Assembly: GCA_027563935.2 (NCBI GenBank)
Contig: CM050449.1
Span: forward strand, 61,508,056 to 61,572,055
Direction: 5' to 3'
DNA: 64,000 nucleotides
Source of the DNA: Costus lasius
Taxonomy: Eukaryota > Streptophyta > Magnoliopsida > Zingiberales > Costaceae
Under the pieces are notes generated by a model, which was not told the origin of the DNA, made no database searches, and saw only the letters and a program-made list of their open reading frames with translations. The position numbers and the translations under genes are program-made. Shown one piece after another: positions 41,196 to 53,095 of this stretch. The stretch's first letter is position 1. The number at the start of each line of letters is the position of its first letter.

Positions 41196-43031
41196 GGTGT
41201 TCGTTGCTGCAGGTATCTACAACAATGCAAGAACAGCAAGGTCAGTATCAATGTATAAGAATCAATCAGGACTTAAGAAAGATTCTTTTTCTCACTATTT
41301 TATCAGGCGTGAAAAATCCAGCAAAACAGCCCGAAAGAGTAGAACTCTTTTAGTGAGATGGGATCCAGATTTCATACTTGGTCTCCGCGTCCCGCTCAGG
41401 CGAGATAAGATGCACAGAGAGTACAAGCACTAGTTTCTGGTAGGCAGTCCCTGCCGATCGCCAACCCGTGCGATTCCCCTTCATCTGGGCAGTCCAGCAG
41501 ACTGTGCCAACTGAGTTGGTACAACACAATCTCTGACCCCACAGATGGCTGCCTCCATGTGCTACCATATGCGCCACATATGTAGCCTACACGGTCAAGC
41601 TGACCCGACCTACTCCCTGGACCACCATGTGCTATGCTGAGCAACGAGAAGGGATAAATCCCTGCTCTGTAACACACAGGTGTAATCCCGCACCGTCTGA
41701 AGATAGATGGACGTGCCCACTGAGTGGGTACAACACGGCTCCAACGATAATCAGAACAGTGAGGTTTCGCGTCAGAAGGCTTACGAGCTTGATATTTAAT
41801 CGTTGGATTTTAACGGTCTTTTATCTTCTTGCCTATCATGCAATTCCTATGGTGATAGCAGAAGATAAATTTACTCATGCAATTCTAATATAATGCAATA
41901 AAAGAAAGCATGTGTCTTTTGTGGTAAAAGCCCATAGCCCTAGTGAGACCTTAACCTAACTTAAGTCTACACTTGCTCTTTATGGGTCTTTAGCTGCTCA
42001 TCTGGCCCAAACCTGGGCCCAAGCGCCAACTGCAGCTCTGGTGCGCCCACCAGGAATTTGCGCCTGGTCCTAGGGTCGAACCCTAGACCTCCCACCTGGT
42101 CCAGCCACTGCTGCATGCGCTTCTGCCAAGTGTGCATAGTGCTCTTGTCTAATTAAATTACAAATTTAACTATCTAGACAAGAGTGACACGCAGGTCACT
42201 TTCACATTATAAATTAATTAAAATTGTGATACGCAGATCACATAAAGAAAATTAATTTACAACATATAATCCAGGCACGCAGGCCCCAGCACAGCACACA
42301 TTAAAAACGGGCAGCCCACATAAGACTAAATAAACAAGCAGATGCAACAACCATCATGTGATCCAGTCAGGAAAAATAAATTTTTAAAAAACCCCTTGGG
42401 ATCGATTTTTTTTTTTATTAATTTTTCCTTATTTGCCCCACAACCTTACAATGGTCCATTACTAGGGATCCACTCATCCAACCTAGTCAGATCCACTGCC
42501 CTAGCATGCACCAAGTCCTAACTGACTTGAGTCGACCAAAAGGTCAACCATGCATGCACCAAGGCTGAACGACCACACTGAGGTCTGGCAAGCGGGCGTG
42601 ACCCCGGGCCTAACTCAGGTGCGTTCATCAGTTGTCTCAATCAGACATCGCTACACACCTGTCTGCAGTCGACCTATAGCCACCACAGGCATGCGCCAAG
42701 GTGCTAACTGGTCGACCCATTCAGGCTGTCAGATAGTCTGATCAGACATGTTTGGATCTAACCTAGGGGGTGACTTCAACCCTAATAACCCATCTAAGGG
42801 TTTAATGTAGGAGCATTAGATCTAAGGTGAAACGCGCATGTGATCAAGGTTTTAGAAAAACTTACAAAAACATGCGCCAACAACAACATGCGCAATGGAG
42901 AAAATAACATCTATACAAATCATGAATTTTCGCCAACTTAGATAATCGCATGTAACCTATAGATCTATTATAATGCGCATACATGGATCATATGACATAT
43001 CATGGCAATCATAAACAAGCATGAAACATCA
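41196..43031 (-). other. A2 structured untranslated leader
   Basis: Same order of elements as in A1. The three CTGCG-loop hairpins lie at 42183-42285, the CTTGTCTA hairpin near 42142-42182 and the tRNA-like boxes at 42072-42115. The TTGTA-bulge hairpins lie near 41502-41535 and 41715-41740. No conserved protein frame. Confidence 0.75.
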
Positions 43032-43210
43032 GGCTCTGATACCAATTGAAAGTACCCCTTAAACTAAGGGGGGTCCCCTTCTAGGGGGAGCGAAAACCCT
43101 AGGCAGTGGCGCATAAAATTTTTGGGCAGCGGATTAGGGTTTCAAGAATCGGTTCATGTGATATGATCAACCAAATGGAAACGATTGCATGTAAGAGATA
43201 AAACTCATAC
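41217..43210 (-). other. Predicted leader intron of A2
   Basis: Exon 1 ends ATGGCTATG (43211-43219 in sense order), donor GTATGA. The acceptor TTGTTGTAG ends at 41217. Joining gives ATG GCT ATG in frame with ATA CCT GCA and the gag ATG 21 nt later. An in-frame TAG lies upstream of the exon-1 ATG, so this ATG could be the true start. Confidence 0.55.
43032..43046 (-). other. A2 primer-binding site
   Basis: ATTGGTATCAGAGCC in sense, next to the 5' LTR; initiator tRNA-Met type. Confidence 0.92.
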
Positions 43211-44732
43211 CATAGCCATTTCGAATGGCGCCTAGGAAGCAAAGATCAAAGCAGATCTTCTCCAGAGGTGACGCACACAGTTGATGTCGCCTACTCCTCT
43301 TTGCGATCCTTGTGCTAGCAAGATCCAAAGAAGTCTTTGATCGAAAATGAGAAAGGGATGAAGAGATCTTTTCTTTGCCGATTTCTCCTCCAAATCCAAG
43401 GCGTCGTCACCCACGGAAAAACACAAGAGGAATGCGTTCAAGTGGCGAGAATAGAGAGAGCACTCTCTTTCGAACGTGAGAGTCTCCAAGTGGAGATCAT
43501 GGTTGCTAAAAATAGCACCACTAACCGCCCAACATGTTCACGCCAAGTGAACTTGTCGCCAATGCTTGAACCATTTTGGTTTAATTTAATTTTGGTTCAA
43601 TTACCAAATAAACCAAACGACATGGCCTAGATCATATTAAAACCCTAAGGTTCCAGATCTAGCCGTTGATCTCTATGATGCTCCTGATCTGACCGATCTA
43701 GCATCTCTTCTCTCGATCGAAGCTTACCGATCTCAAGCCCTAATCAATCAAACATGATCAGACCAGATCTCACTCACAATCAGAGATTAAATCCCTTTAA
43801 ACTGAACCCGAAACAATTCAGTCCACACGATCTGACTTAAGTAAGCCATATCATCAATTGTGCGACCCTGAGGGTTTCCTTAAAACATCGGTAACGATAA
43901 TTTACATTATCACAACCAGTGAGGGGTATCTAGCAACACATCACTGTCTCCCGATATCAAGGAAAGAGTCTTCCAAGACTTCACCCAAAAACAGCACAAG
44001 TGTGAATCAATTCACAAAGCATACATATTTCCTTTGCCACTGGATGTTCTTATTGGACAAGCCTGTCAAGCTCGTAACTCCAATATGATGAGCATGATTA
44101 GAACAGATGAGCACTGTCACCTGGGTATGGCCATACACTCTCTCAATCATCTCATCCAGGGGGCCCCTTTAGAACATCACACTCCTTAAACAAGGAGACG
44201 GCAATCCTATGTCTATCACTAGTGCTCTAACCTGATTCAAGCTCACCATCCAAGATAGTCTATAATCATTATGTTTCAAATGATATTGAACTACCTCAAA
44301 ACAATGACAATCATCATTTAGAAAACACAAGTGATCTCAAGTCAGAGGAAATGTGCCACTTGTCTTAATCAAGGAATATTCACATTGTGACAAACAATTG
44401 AACATCCTAGTAGGGTCTGTCCAGTACATCCCATGTACCCATGAGTCTACATCTTATTCCATGCTCGAAGCATCCTATAAGATTAGAACACATATTAGTC
44501 TTAACCATATCGAGGCTGTCTCATGTTTACCAAGATATATCGACTAAGGACATAATAGCATGTCAGCCCAGCGGAACAGCTTTGAGACATTATTCAGAAG
44601 AACATATATTGCAGCAGACAATGTAGCTAACTGAATAACAACCATGCCTTTATAAACACATAGAGTTTATTACATGATACTTGTTACATTCCCATAGGCC
44701 TCAAACATTAGCCTTAAGGGCATACCCCAACA
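43047..44732 (-). repeat. A2 5' LTR
   Basis: 1686 bp, same as 35608-37293, followed by TSD CCTTG. It carries the exon-1 start and donor at 43204-43219. Confidence 0.96.
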
Positions 44733-44743
44733 CCTTGCTCAAG

Positions 44744-46521
44744 GTATCTTCTATCTCATCGTGTCGTCTCTCTCGCATGTGATCTTCATTGGGTTTTTGG
44801 GACTGGCCTGTTTCAGGGATATTAGTTCCGCTGCGCAATGTATTTGTGTAATTTCGATCTCTGAAAATTGTAAAATATCCCTGGGGTTTCCCAACAGTGG
44901 TATCAGAGCGACTTGCGAGACTCGAACGATGCATTTTCATGCTTTTCCATTCTCACATGCCATATCTCAATTTTCGCAAATAGCATGATCACATGGCGAA
45001 CGATTTTTCTAAGTAGGAAAAATTAGGGTTTCTTGTTTCTATCATCTTTTCAATCTCTTTTGGATTTTTGGGTTATTTTTCTTGCAAGATTTAAGGATCA
45101 AAGGCGCACGTGGTTTTGTCAAGTAGGACGAGCATTGTGTCTTCGGACTGGCCGGGTCTCTTGATCTGACAAAATTACCAGCTGAGAGGATATTTGAAAT
45201 CATAATGAAAATTAATTGCAAATAACCAAAAGATTTGTGAAAAGAAGATGAGGAAAAGAGACTAGTTTTATGAAAAATTAAAATTTCAGATTTTATATTT
45301 TTCATGAGCATGTAGAACTGCATGTGTAGATACCTTGCTTGTGCATAATGTTGTGATCATGAGTCAAGCCCCTTTGCATGCCTGTGATATATCTTTGTGA
45401 GGCCTGCGTGCTGCTTTTCTTTTCTTTTATTTTTGTAACAAGAAGAAGAAGATTAGGGCACAACCACATGGAAGCCTGGCGCATGCATGCTTGATGGCGC
45501 ATGGAGGAGTGGCGCAAGATGGCATGGCCGAACCCTAGGGTTTGAGAGCTAGCCATCTTGGCTCCTTGCATGGTGGCGCATCATCTATGGAGAAAGACCC
45601 ATGGCATTGGCCGAACCCATGAGGGACACCTCTAGGGCTTGAGAGCTAAACCATGGTGAGAAGGACCTTGGAGCCAACCTTGAAGATCAAATTAGTGGTC
45701 GGCTAGGTTAGGTCTTGTCTTTGGGGGCTTGAGTCCTAGGTCAAGAATTGAACTTCCTTTAGGCATGGGTTGGTTCAATGTCTTGAATAGGCTATGATCA
45801 CATCATTCTTTTACTATTTTATAAAACTACTAAAAGCATGGCTGTGTTGTTTTATCATTATGTTATCACTATAGGAATGCATACCTGTAATGTTAGACAT
45901 AAGATAAAACTGATGAGACCTCATAAAAACCCTCATAAATAAATATCAAGTCTATCAACCTTCTAATGCGTAGCCCTCATCAAACTATCGATCAGTGGTG
46001 TTGTGAACTATTTCCCACCCTCGTGGGACACACCCACTTATCTTTAGGAGGTGTGTGGTGGCAATAGTTTCCCCAGTCCGTTTTAGCCGGGCGCGCCTTC
46101 GCAAGGAAACTCGTTGACCCTGGGCATAACGATTAGGAATGGACTTGACTAGAGGTTCATATGTGCTGGGCACATGATGAAAGTCTAGAGGCATCATTGA
46201 GAGGTTAGGGTTTCATGCTGTATCCAGCCCTCGCTGGACATGAAATGCCTAGACTGTCTCAATAAGGGGAATTGCTTGGAGCAATTGGCCGACGTGCCCA
46301 CCTTAGGAAGTATGGGTTACTTTGTGCATCTCATCCCACCCTCGTGGGACGCAAAGCCTCATGTGGAATAAGGATCCCATTTCACTAGGAAGTCTTAAAC
46401 TTTTCGATTGACTTTGTGTGTTGTCAATTCGATTAAAATAGTGGGAGCCATAATCATTTAAAACAAGTCCTATTTAAATGATTTGAAGTAGTACTAATCT
46501 GCTGTTTCTTGACTGTTGTAG
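44744..46521 (+). other. Predicted leader intron of B2
   Basis: Donor CAAG|GTATCT at 44744 in the LTR. The acceptor, after the pyrimidine-rich CTGCTGTTTCTTGACTGTTG, is TAG ending at 46521. Exon 2 starts AACAATGGC, with the gag ATG at 46526. Matches B1. Confidence 0.5.
44897..44910 (+). other. B2 primer-binding site
   Basis: GTGGTATCAGAGCG directly after the LTR; initiator tRNA-Met type. Confidence 0.9.
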
Positions 46522-46525
46522 AACA
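44911..46525 (+). other. B2 structured untranslated leader
   Basis: Holds hairpins TCCCAC/GTGGGA with loop CCTC (46013-46028), ACACACC/GGTGTGT (46028-46056), TTTCATG/CATGAAA enclosing TCCAGC/GCTGGA (46211-46245) and a second TCCCAC/GTGGGA (46334-46349). Their order follows the A leader although the stem sequences differ. Confidence 0.75.
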
Positions 46526-47332
46526 ATGGCAACAAACAATAGCGGATTAACACTGCGATCACTCCTTGATAAGGATAAGTTGGTTGGAACCAACTTTATG
46601 GACTGGCATCGGAACTTGAGGATAGCCCTCAAGCTCGAGAAGAAGTTGTATGTCCTAGAGCAGGCTCTTCCTGTGCCTCCTCCGCCTAATGCCCGAGTGG
46701 CAGATAAGGATGCTTTTAGAAAGCATCAGGATGACTCTATGGAGGTGGCATGTCTCATGCTGGCCACTATGGCACCTGAACTTTAGGTGCAATATGAGGA
46801 GCATAACGCTTTTCAAATGATTACGCATTTGAAACAGATGTTCGAGGCTCAGGCTAGAACAGAGAGATATGACACCGCCAAGGTAGTCTTTCGGTGTAAG
46901 TTATCTGAAGGTGCCCCAATAAGACCTCATGTTCTCAAGATGATCGGGAACGTGGATCATCTTAAGAGGCTGGGACACAATATAGATTACGAGCTGGTTG
47001 TGGACCTTATTCTACAGTCCCTGCCCACTAGCTTCAGTCCGTTTATCATAAATTTTAACATGAACCGGATTGAATGCACAAGGGAGGAACTGATGAATAT
47101 GCTCCAGACAGCCGAGCGTGAGATGGGAGAATCTAAACCTAGTTCTGTTCTTTTGGTCCCTAAGGCCAAGAAGATGAAGAAAAAGGCACCTGCCAAGGGC
47201 AAAGCCAAAGGTCCCATCAAAGCACTGAAGAAAAAGGCAGAGAAGTCAAAGGATCAAAGATGTTTCCACTGTGGCGAGCAGGGCCACTAGAGGAGGGACT
47301 ACAAACAACTTCAAAATGAGGAGAAGAAAGGC
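46526..47332 (+). pseudogene. B2 gag (nonsense codons)
   Basis: Angela/BARE-like gag from a good AACAATGGC start. It shows LRSLLDKDKLVGTNFMDWHR, the KLEKKLYVLEQALP region, FIINFNMNRIECTREELMNM and zinc knuckle CFHCGEQGH. TAG at 46784-46786 falls at a Gln codon of B1. TAG at 47288-47290 falls at the zinc-knuckle Trp position and is shared with B1. The frame otherwise runs on into protease. Confidence 0.92.
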
Positions 47333-48510
47333 TTGGCCTTAGCTTCTAGCTCAGGTATTTATGTTACTAAAGTCAATCTTTCTACTTCTATGTCATGGGT
47401 ATTGGATACCGCATGTGGAGCTCATATTTGTACAAATATGCAGGGGCTCAAGAAAAGTAGATCGATACGGCCTGGAGAGATTGACCTATGGGTTGGAAAC
47501 AGAGCACAGGTTGCTGCTGTTGCTGTAGGAGTTTTGACTCTCTCCCTGCCATCTGGACTTCAGTTAGAGTTAGATAATTGCTATTATGTACCTTCGCTTA
47601 CTAAGAACATTGTATCCATTCCTTGCTTGGCAAAGAAAGGATTTAAGTTTGAAATAAATAAGAACTCTTGTTCTTTTTCATTTGCAAATATGTTCTATGG
47701 GAAGGGTACTCTGTGCAATGGTCTATGTGTGTTAGACATGGATAACTCTTATTGTAACATAAATAATAAAAGGACCAAACTGAGTGGTTCAGTTGGTGCT
47801 TTCCTATGGCATTGTCGATTAGCCCAAATAAACAAGAATCACATTCAACAACTCCATGCAAATGGGTTGTTGGATTCAAGTTCCTTGGAAGAATTTGATA
47901 CATGCGAACCATGTTTGTTAGGGAAACTGACAAAGGCACCATTCACCAAAATTGGTGAAAGGGCAGAGGTTTGTTGGATCTCATACATAGTGATGTGTGT
48001 GGGCCATTCAATAAACAAGCCAAAGGAGGGCACAACTACTTCATCACTTTTACTGATGACTTCAGTAGATATGGTTATGTCTACTTGATGAGACATAAGT
48101 CTGAATCCTTTGAGAAATTTAAGGAATTCAGACATGAAGTAGAGAACCAGCTTGGTAGATCCATTAAGGCTCTTCGATCAGATCGTGGTGGAGAGTACCT
48201 GAGTGGTGAGTTTCTTGACTATCTGACAGAGTGTGGGATTTTATCCCAACTCACTCCACCTGGAACACCCCAATAGAATGGTGTCTCTGAAAGGAGAAAT
48301 CAAACTTTGTTGGACATGGTTCGATGTATGATGAGTCATGCAACTCTACCTCCCTCATTCTGGGGAAATGCACTAGAGACAGCTTCTCTAATACTGAATA
48401 ATGTTCCATCTAAGAGTGTCTCAAAGATTCCATATGAGGTATGGAGTGGGAGACGCCCTAATCTCACTTTTATCAGGATTTGGGGATGTGAGGCTTATGT
48501 CAAACGTTAG
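47333..48510 (+). pseudogene. B2 protease-integrase (frameshift and stops)
   Basis: Protease LDTACG, then the integrase zinc region (LWHCRLAQINK, usual His of LxHINK changed to Gln; CEPCLLGK) and core motifs SDVCGPF and LRSDRGGEYLS. One base is missing near 47967 (GCAGAGG against GCAGGAGG in B1), so the frame shifts. TAG replaces Trp in the TPQ*NGVSERR motif (48274-48276). More stops and small indels follow near 48508-48540. Confidence 0.9.
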
Positions 48511-48542
48511 GATTCTAGCTAGAACCTAGATATGATAAATGC

Positions 48543-49937
48543 GTGTTTGTAGGGTACCCTAAGGAAACTAAGGGTTACTACTTCTATGTTCCCACCGAGA
48601 ACAAAGTTTTTGTTGCTCGGGGTGCTATCTTTCTAGAGAAAGAATTTCTTATGAAAGAAGTTAGTGGGAGGAAGTTTGACATGGATGAGGTCCAAGTGCA
48701 ACCACAAGACACAGAGATGGAACCTGAGCCAACTGCACTAGTTGCTGGGCAACCTGAGGCTCAGACACAGGCCCCGCGTAGGTCCGGGAGGATTCGCCGT
48801 GTACCTGAGAGGTATGGGTTGCTGCCGACCCAACACGACGGTATCTTCATCATCGAAGATGAACCCAGGACCTATGATGAGGCAGTCAGTGGACCGGACT
48901 CTGAGAAATGGCTTGACGCCATGAGATCCGAAATGGACTCCATGTCAGCTAACTAAGTCTGGGATTTGGTTGAGTTACCTGATGGGGTAAAACCCATAGG
49001 GTGTAAATGTGTCTTCAAAAGGAAGACAGACATGGATGGCAACATAGTTACCTATATAGGTAGACTAGTGGCTAAGGGATTCAAGCAAATCCACGGGGTG
49101 GATTATGATGAAACCTTCTCGCCGGTTGCCATGTTCAAATCCATTCGGATCCTGCTTGCTATAGCTGCATATCATGATTACGAGATATGGCAGATGGATG
49201 TAAAAATAGCTTTCCTTAATGGGATGCTGACTGAGGATGTGTATATGACGCAACCTGATTGCTTCATCCATCCTGCAAAGACCAATAAGGTCTGCAGGCT
49301 AAAGAGATCCATCTATGGATTAAAGCAAGCATCTTGAAGTTGGAATCTTCGATTTGATGAAGCTGTGAGAGATTATGGCTTTATCAAAAGCAAAGATGAC
49401 GCCTGTGTATACAGAAAATTCAGTGGGAGCCTGGTGACTTTTCTGGTATTATATGTCGATGACATACTGCTCATCGGGAATGACATCCCTAGTCTTCAAG
49501 TTGTGTAGACATGGTTAGGGAAGTGTTTTGAGATAAAAGACTTAGGGGAGGCCGCCTATATCCTAGGCGTGAGGATCTAGAGGGATAGATCCAAGAAGCT
49601 CCTAGCCCTTAGTCAGAGTACATAGATTGATAAGGTCCTGGAGAGGTTTAGCTTGGAGCAATCCAAGAAAGGGTACCTTCCAGTGAGACAAGGCCATACT
49701 CTCTCAAAGAGCCAGTGTCCCACCACACAGGCTGAGAGGGATGACATGAGTCAAGTGCCTTATGCTTCGGCAGTGGGATCGATCATGTATGCAATGTTGT
49801 GTACTAGACCAGATGTGGCTTATGCTGTGAGCATAACCAGCCGATACCAATCCAATGCTGGATTACAGCACTGGGTGGCTGTAAAGAACATCCTAAAGTA
49901 TCTAAGAAGAACTAAGGATTTGTTCCTAGTCTATGGG
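48543..49937 (+). pseudogene. B2 RT region (multiple stops)
   Basis: Continues through FVGYPKETKGYYF, RRSGRIRR, KGFKQIHGVDYDETFSPVAM, WQMDVKIAFLNG (usual KTAF altered), YGLKQAS and YVDDILLIGND to NILKYLRRTKDLFLVYG. At least six in-frame stops occur, mostly C-to-T or G-to-A type (CAA to TAA, CGA to TGA, TAC to TAG near 49580 and 49624). The gene is cut at 49937 by a gypsy solo LTR. Confidence 0.9.
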
Positions 49938-51055
49938 TGTTGACACAGATTTATATAGAGTTTCATTTGTCAATTTACTTATGGAATCATGCTTATTTCA
50001 CGACTTTAAGCCTTACAATTGCCTATGTTTGGATACATTTATGGAATATACATCTGTTTCGGTATTTTTCACGTTTTCAGGTCAAATTGACCACATAAAG
50101 GGTAGATTCTGACACTTTGGTAGCAGAAGAGCTCATCCTAACTCAAGATGATCCTAACCAGGAGTTTTCGGATTCATTGAAGTCTTTGTTGGAAATCACG
50201 ACCGGATCCCGATCAGAATCATGCTCGTGATCATCGCTATGCCTGAAGCTGAGATCGACAAATCACGACCGGGTCACGACCAAATTCTCGCCCGAGATCG
50301 CGGACCCGCCTGTTACGAAATCACCGTTTTCTCCCACATTTCTTTGATCTGACCTAAGGAAAACCTTGAGGGCACCCAAGACCTTTCTCCCCCATTGACA
50401 AAGGGGACGTGGAGCAGCTTTTAGAGGATATTTTGGTTACGAAATCATAATTTTGTAAGGGATGGGCTGCTGCGGCTTTGCAGGAAAAGGGAGGCTGGCA
50501 GGAAGACTTCTTGTGCTGGAGAACTGCAGCGGCTACAACAGCCTTTTCAGGGCATGGGGAAGAGACAACAGCCCATGAACTTGAGGAGAAAAAAGAGGAG
50601 AATCAAGAGGGGAGAGGGGGTTCGGTCCATCAGTGGATTCGCAGGGGAGAAGAACAAGAAGCGGCGATTGCGAGAGGAGAAAGAGCTGCGCACTTGTATC
50701 CCTTTGAACATCCTTTGTTGCGTAAGCCTCTTAGACACATATCTGTAATACCTAGTTCTCATCTTTGAGTTATTGCATCTATTGTATGATCTTAATAGAG
50801 TGCTGCATGATCTATTTTTCAACTACAACTCTTGTGCAAAACCTGTTATTACTTGTGATGTTCATGGCTGAATACATTTTACATATCGTTACCATGCATA
50901 TGCTTGGCTAAACACTTAATCAGGATGTGGGAGTAGCCCTTGACGATTTATTAGTTGTGATAGTTAGATTTACTTGCTAAAATCCTTGCTTGACCTAGTG
51001 TGCATGCTTTGCCTGTGTACCCGAAGGAATATGTTTGACTTTTAATCCCTCGAGT

Positions 51056-51305
51056 GAGGTTTGTAAATCAGCTTTTCTAGGAGTTTACTCGCTTGCATAG
51101 CTGTACTTACCCATAGGATTAAAGGAAAGCATTATTCTGAAAGGTATGCTTGAGCCTTAAGTTGCAAAGGTGAGGTTTGTCAATCGAATTTAGAGGAGAA
51201 AACTCGCCCGCTAGACTGTACTCGCTCAGGGAAACACCTTAGTGAGGTTTGTCAATCAGGTCTCCGGAAGAGAAAACTCGCTCGCAGATTCGTACTCGCT
51301 CGCGT
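51056..51305 (+). repeat. Tandem GTGAGGTTTGTCAATC repeats in gypsy LTR
   Basis: Units of about 60-70 bp start near 51056, 51170 and 51242, each with GTGAGGTTTGTMAATC, a purine-rich centre, ACTCGCNCGC and a GTACTCGCTC end. A further diverged unit lies past the inner insertion near 53130-53190. Confidence 0.65.
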
Positions 51306-51413
51306 GACTGTAGGAGTTTTGACGCGTCGGAGAGACTTCAGTCCGACCACGCGTCCGACCCACTTGGTTGAGAGTTTATCCATTCCGTTTGTACGTTATC
51401 CCTATGCTACCCG

Positions 51414-53095
51414 TGAAGAAACCCCTTTCAAGAGGGGGGCGAAACCCTAAGTAGGCGCATATCATGAATTGCGCAAGGAAGCATAGGGTTTGTTGGGATC
51501 TTTTGCATGCCATATGATCAACATCATAACTTGTATAGATAAGAAGTAATTCATACCAGCCATGAGTGGATGGCGACTTGGAAGTAAAGATCGAAGGGGA
51601 TCTTCTCCAAAGAAGACACACACCAAAGTGATGAAGACTTCCTTCTTGCGCACCTCTTGTGCTAGCAAAAGTGCCAAGTTGTCCTTGTGTGGAGAAGATG
51701 AGATCTTTGCTAGGGCGATGAAGCTCTCACACTTGCTTGCGTGAACTCCCCTCTACACGAGAGTGGATCGGCCACACAAAATCAGAACCGAAATGCGTTT
51801 TGGCGTTTACAAGTTAAGTGGCATTACATGACTTCCAATTATGGAAAGTCATGAAGCCATGCGCTTAAATCCATGCAAACCGCCCAAAAATGCTTTCATC
51901 ATGAACCATGCGTTCACACATGTGTGAACCGGTTCAATCCAACGGTTCAATGCGTTTGGTAGAAAGACCAAACCAAACCAGCCCAAGCCATGGTCTAGAT
52001 CTTTCTGAACCAAATGGTTCAAGATCTAACCGTTCATCTCTTGATGCCTTTGATCTCACCGATCTAGCATCACTACTCTCGATCGAAGCTTACCGATCTC
52101 ATGCCCTAATCAATCAAACATGACCAGACCAGATCTCACTTACAATCAGAGTTCAAACTCCTTTAAACTGAATCAAAACAATTCAGTCCACACGATCTGA
52201 CTCAAGAAAGCCATATCACCAAATTGTGTGACCCTGAGGGTTTCCTTTAAATGTCGGTAACGATAACTTACGTTATCACGACCAGTGAGGGGTATCTAGC
52301 AACACATCACTGTCTCCCGATATAAAGGAAAGAGTCTTCCAAGACTACTCCCAAACCATAGCACAAGTGTGAATCCATTCACAAGGCATACATGTATCCT
52401 TTGCCACTGGATGTTCTCATTGGACAAGCAGGTCAAGCTTGTGACTCCAATATGATGAGCATGATTAGATCAGATGCACATAGTCACCTGGGTATGGCCA
52501 TACACTTTCTCAATCATCTCATCTAGGGGGCCCCTATAGAACACCACACTCCTTCAACAAGGAGACGGCAATCCTCTATCTATCACTAGTGCCCTAACCT
52601 GACTCATGATCATTATCCAAGATAGTCTATAACCATTATGTTTCAAATGATATTGAACTACCTCAAAACAATGACAATCATCATTTAGAAACACAAGTGA
52701 TCTCAAGTCAGAGGACATGTGCCACTTGTTGCAATCAAGGATCATTCACATTGTGACAAGCAATTGAATGTCCTAGTAGGGTCTGTCCAGTACATCCAAT
52801 GTACCCATGAGTCTACATCTTATTCCATGCTCGAAGCATCCTATAAGATTAGAACACATATTAGTCTCAATCATATCAAGGCTGTCTCATGTTCACCAAG
52901 ATATCTCGACTAAGGACATATACATGTCAGCCTAGCTGAACAGCTTTGAGACATTATTCAGAAGTATACATATTGCAGCAGACAATGCAACATACTGAAT
53001 AACAACCATTGCCTTTATAAACATAAAAGTTTATATACATGATACTGATACAATCCCAAGGCCTCGAACATTAGCCTTAAGGGCATACCCCAACA
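51414..53095 (-). repeat. Reverse solo family A LTR inside gypsy LTR
   Basis: 1682 bp with TSD ACCCG (51409-51413 and 53096-53100). No internal sequence. The antisense 64-codon frame is at 52719-52913. The exon-1/donor site here reads ATGGCTG|GTATGA, two bases shorter than in other copies. Confidence 0.95.

Larger units (their letters stand above)
35608..44732 (-). mobile_element. A2: complete family A copia element with identical LTRs
   Basis: 9125 bp, minus strand, TSD CCTTG (35603-35607 and 44733-44737). Two 1686-bp LTRs (35608-37293 and 43047-44732) show no difference on reading. PBS, PPT and one uninterrupted polyprotein are present. This is the youngest insertion and the most complete element in the window. 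One gag zinc-knuckle cysteine is changed. It lies in the 5' LTR of B2. Confidence 0.96.
33799..44896 (+). repeat. B2 5' LTR, split by A2
   Basis: TGTTGGTG at 33799 to CCCAACA at 44896, interrupted by A2 at CCTTG. It has palindrome GTATGGCCATAC (34368-34379), TGGGCY motifs near 34850-34890, an AT-rich hairpin array and a TATA box. The donor-like CAAG|GTATCT (44743/44744) lies 6 bp right of the A2 TSD. Confidence 0.92.

Noticed and set aside
35608..44732. A2 as an assembly duplication because its LTRs are identical
   Set aside because: It has its own TSD, PBS and PPT and a single-copy internal region, which fits a recent insertion.
50478..50822. Overlapping plus and minus frames of 64-96 codons
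   Set aside because: Low-complexity, purine-rich LTR DNA; no domain, no conserved partner copy.
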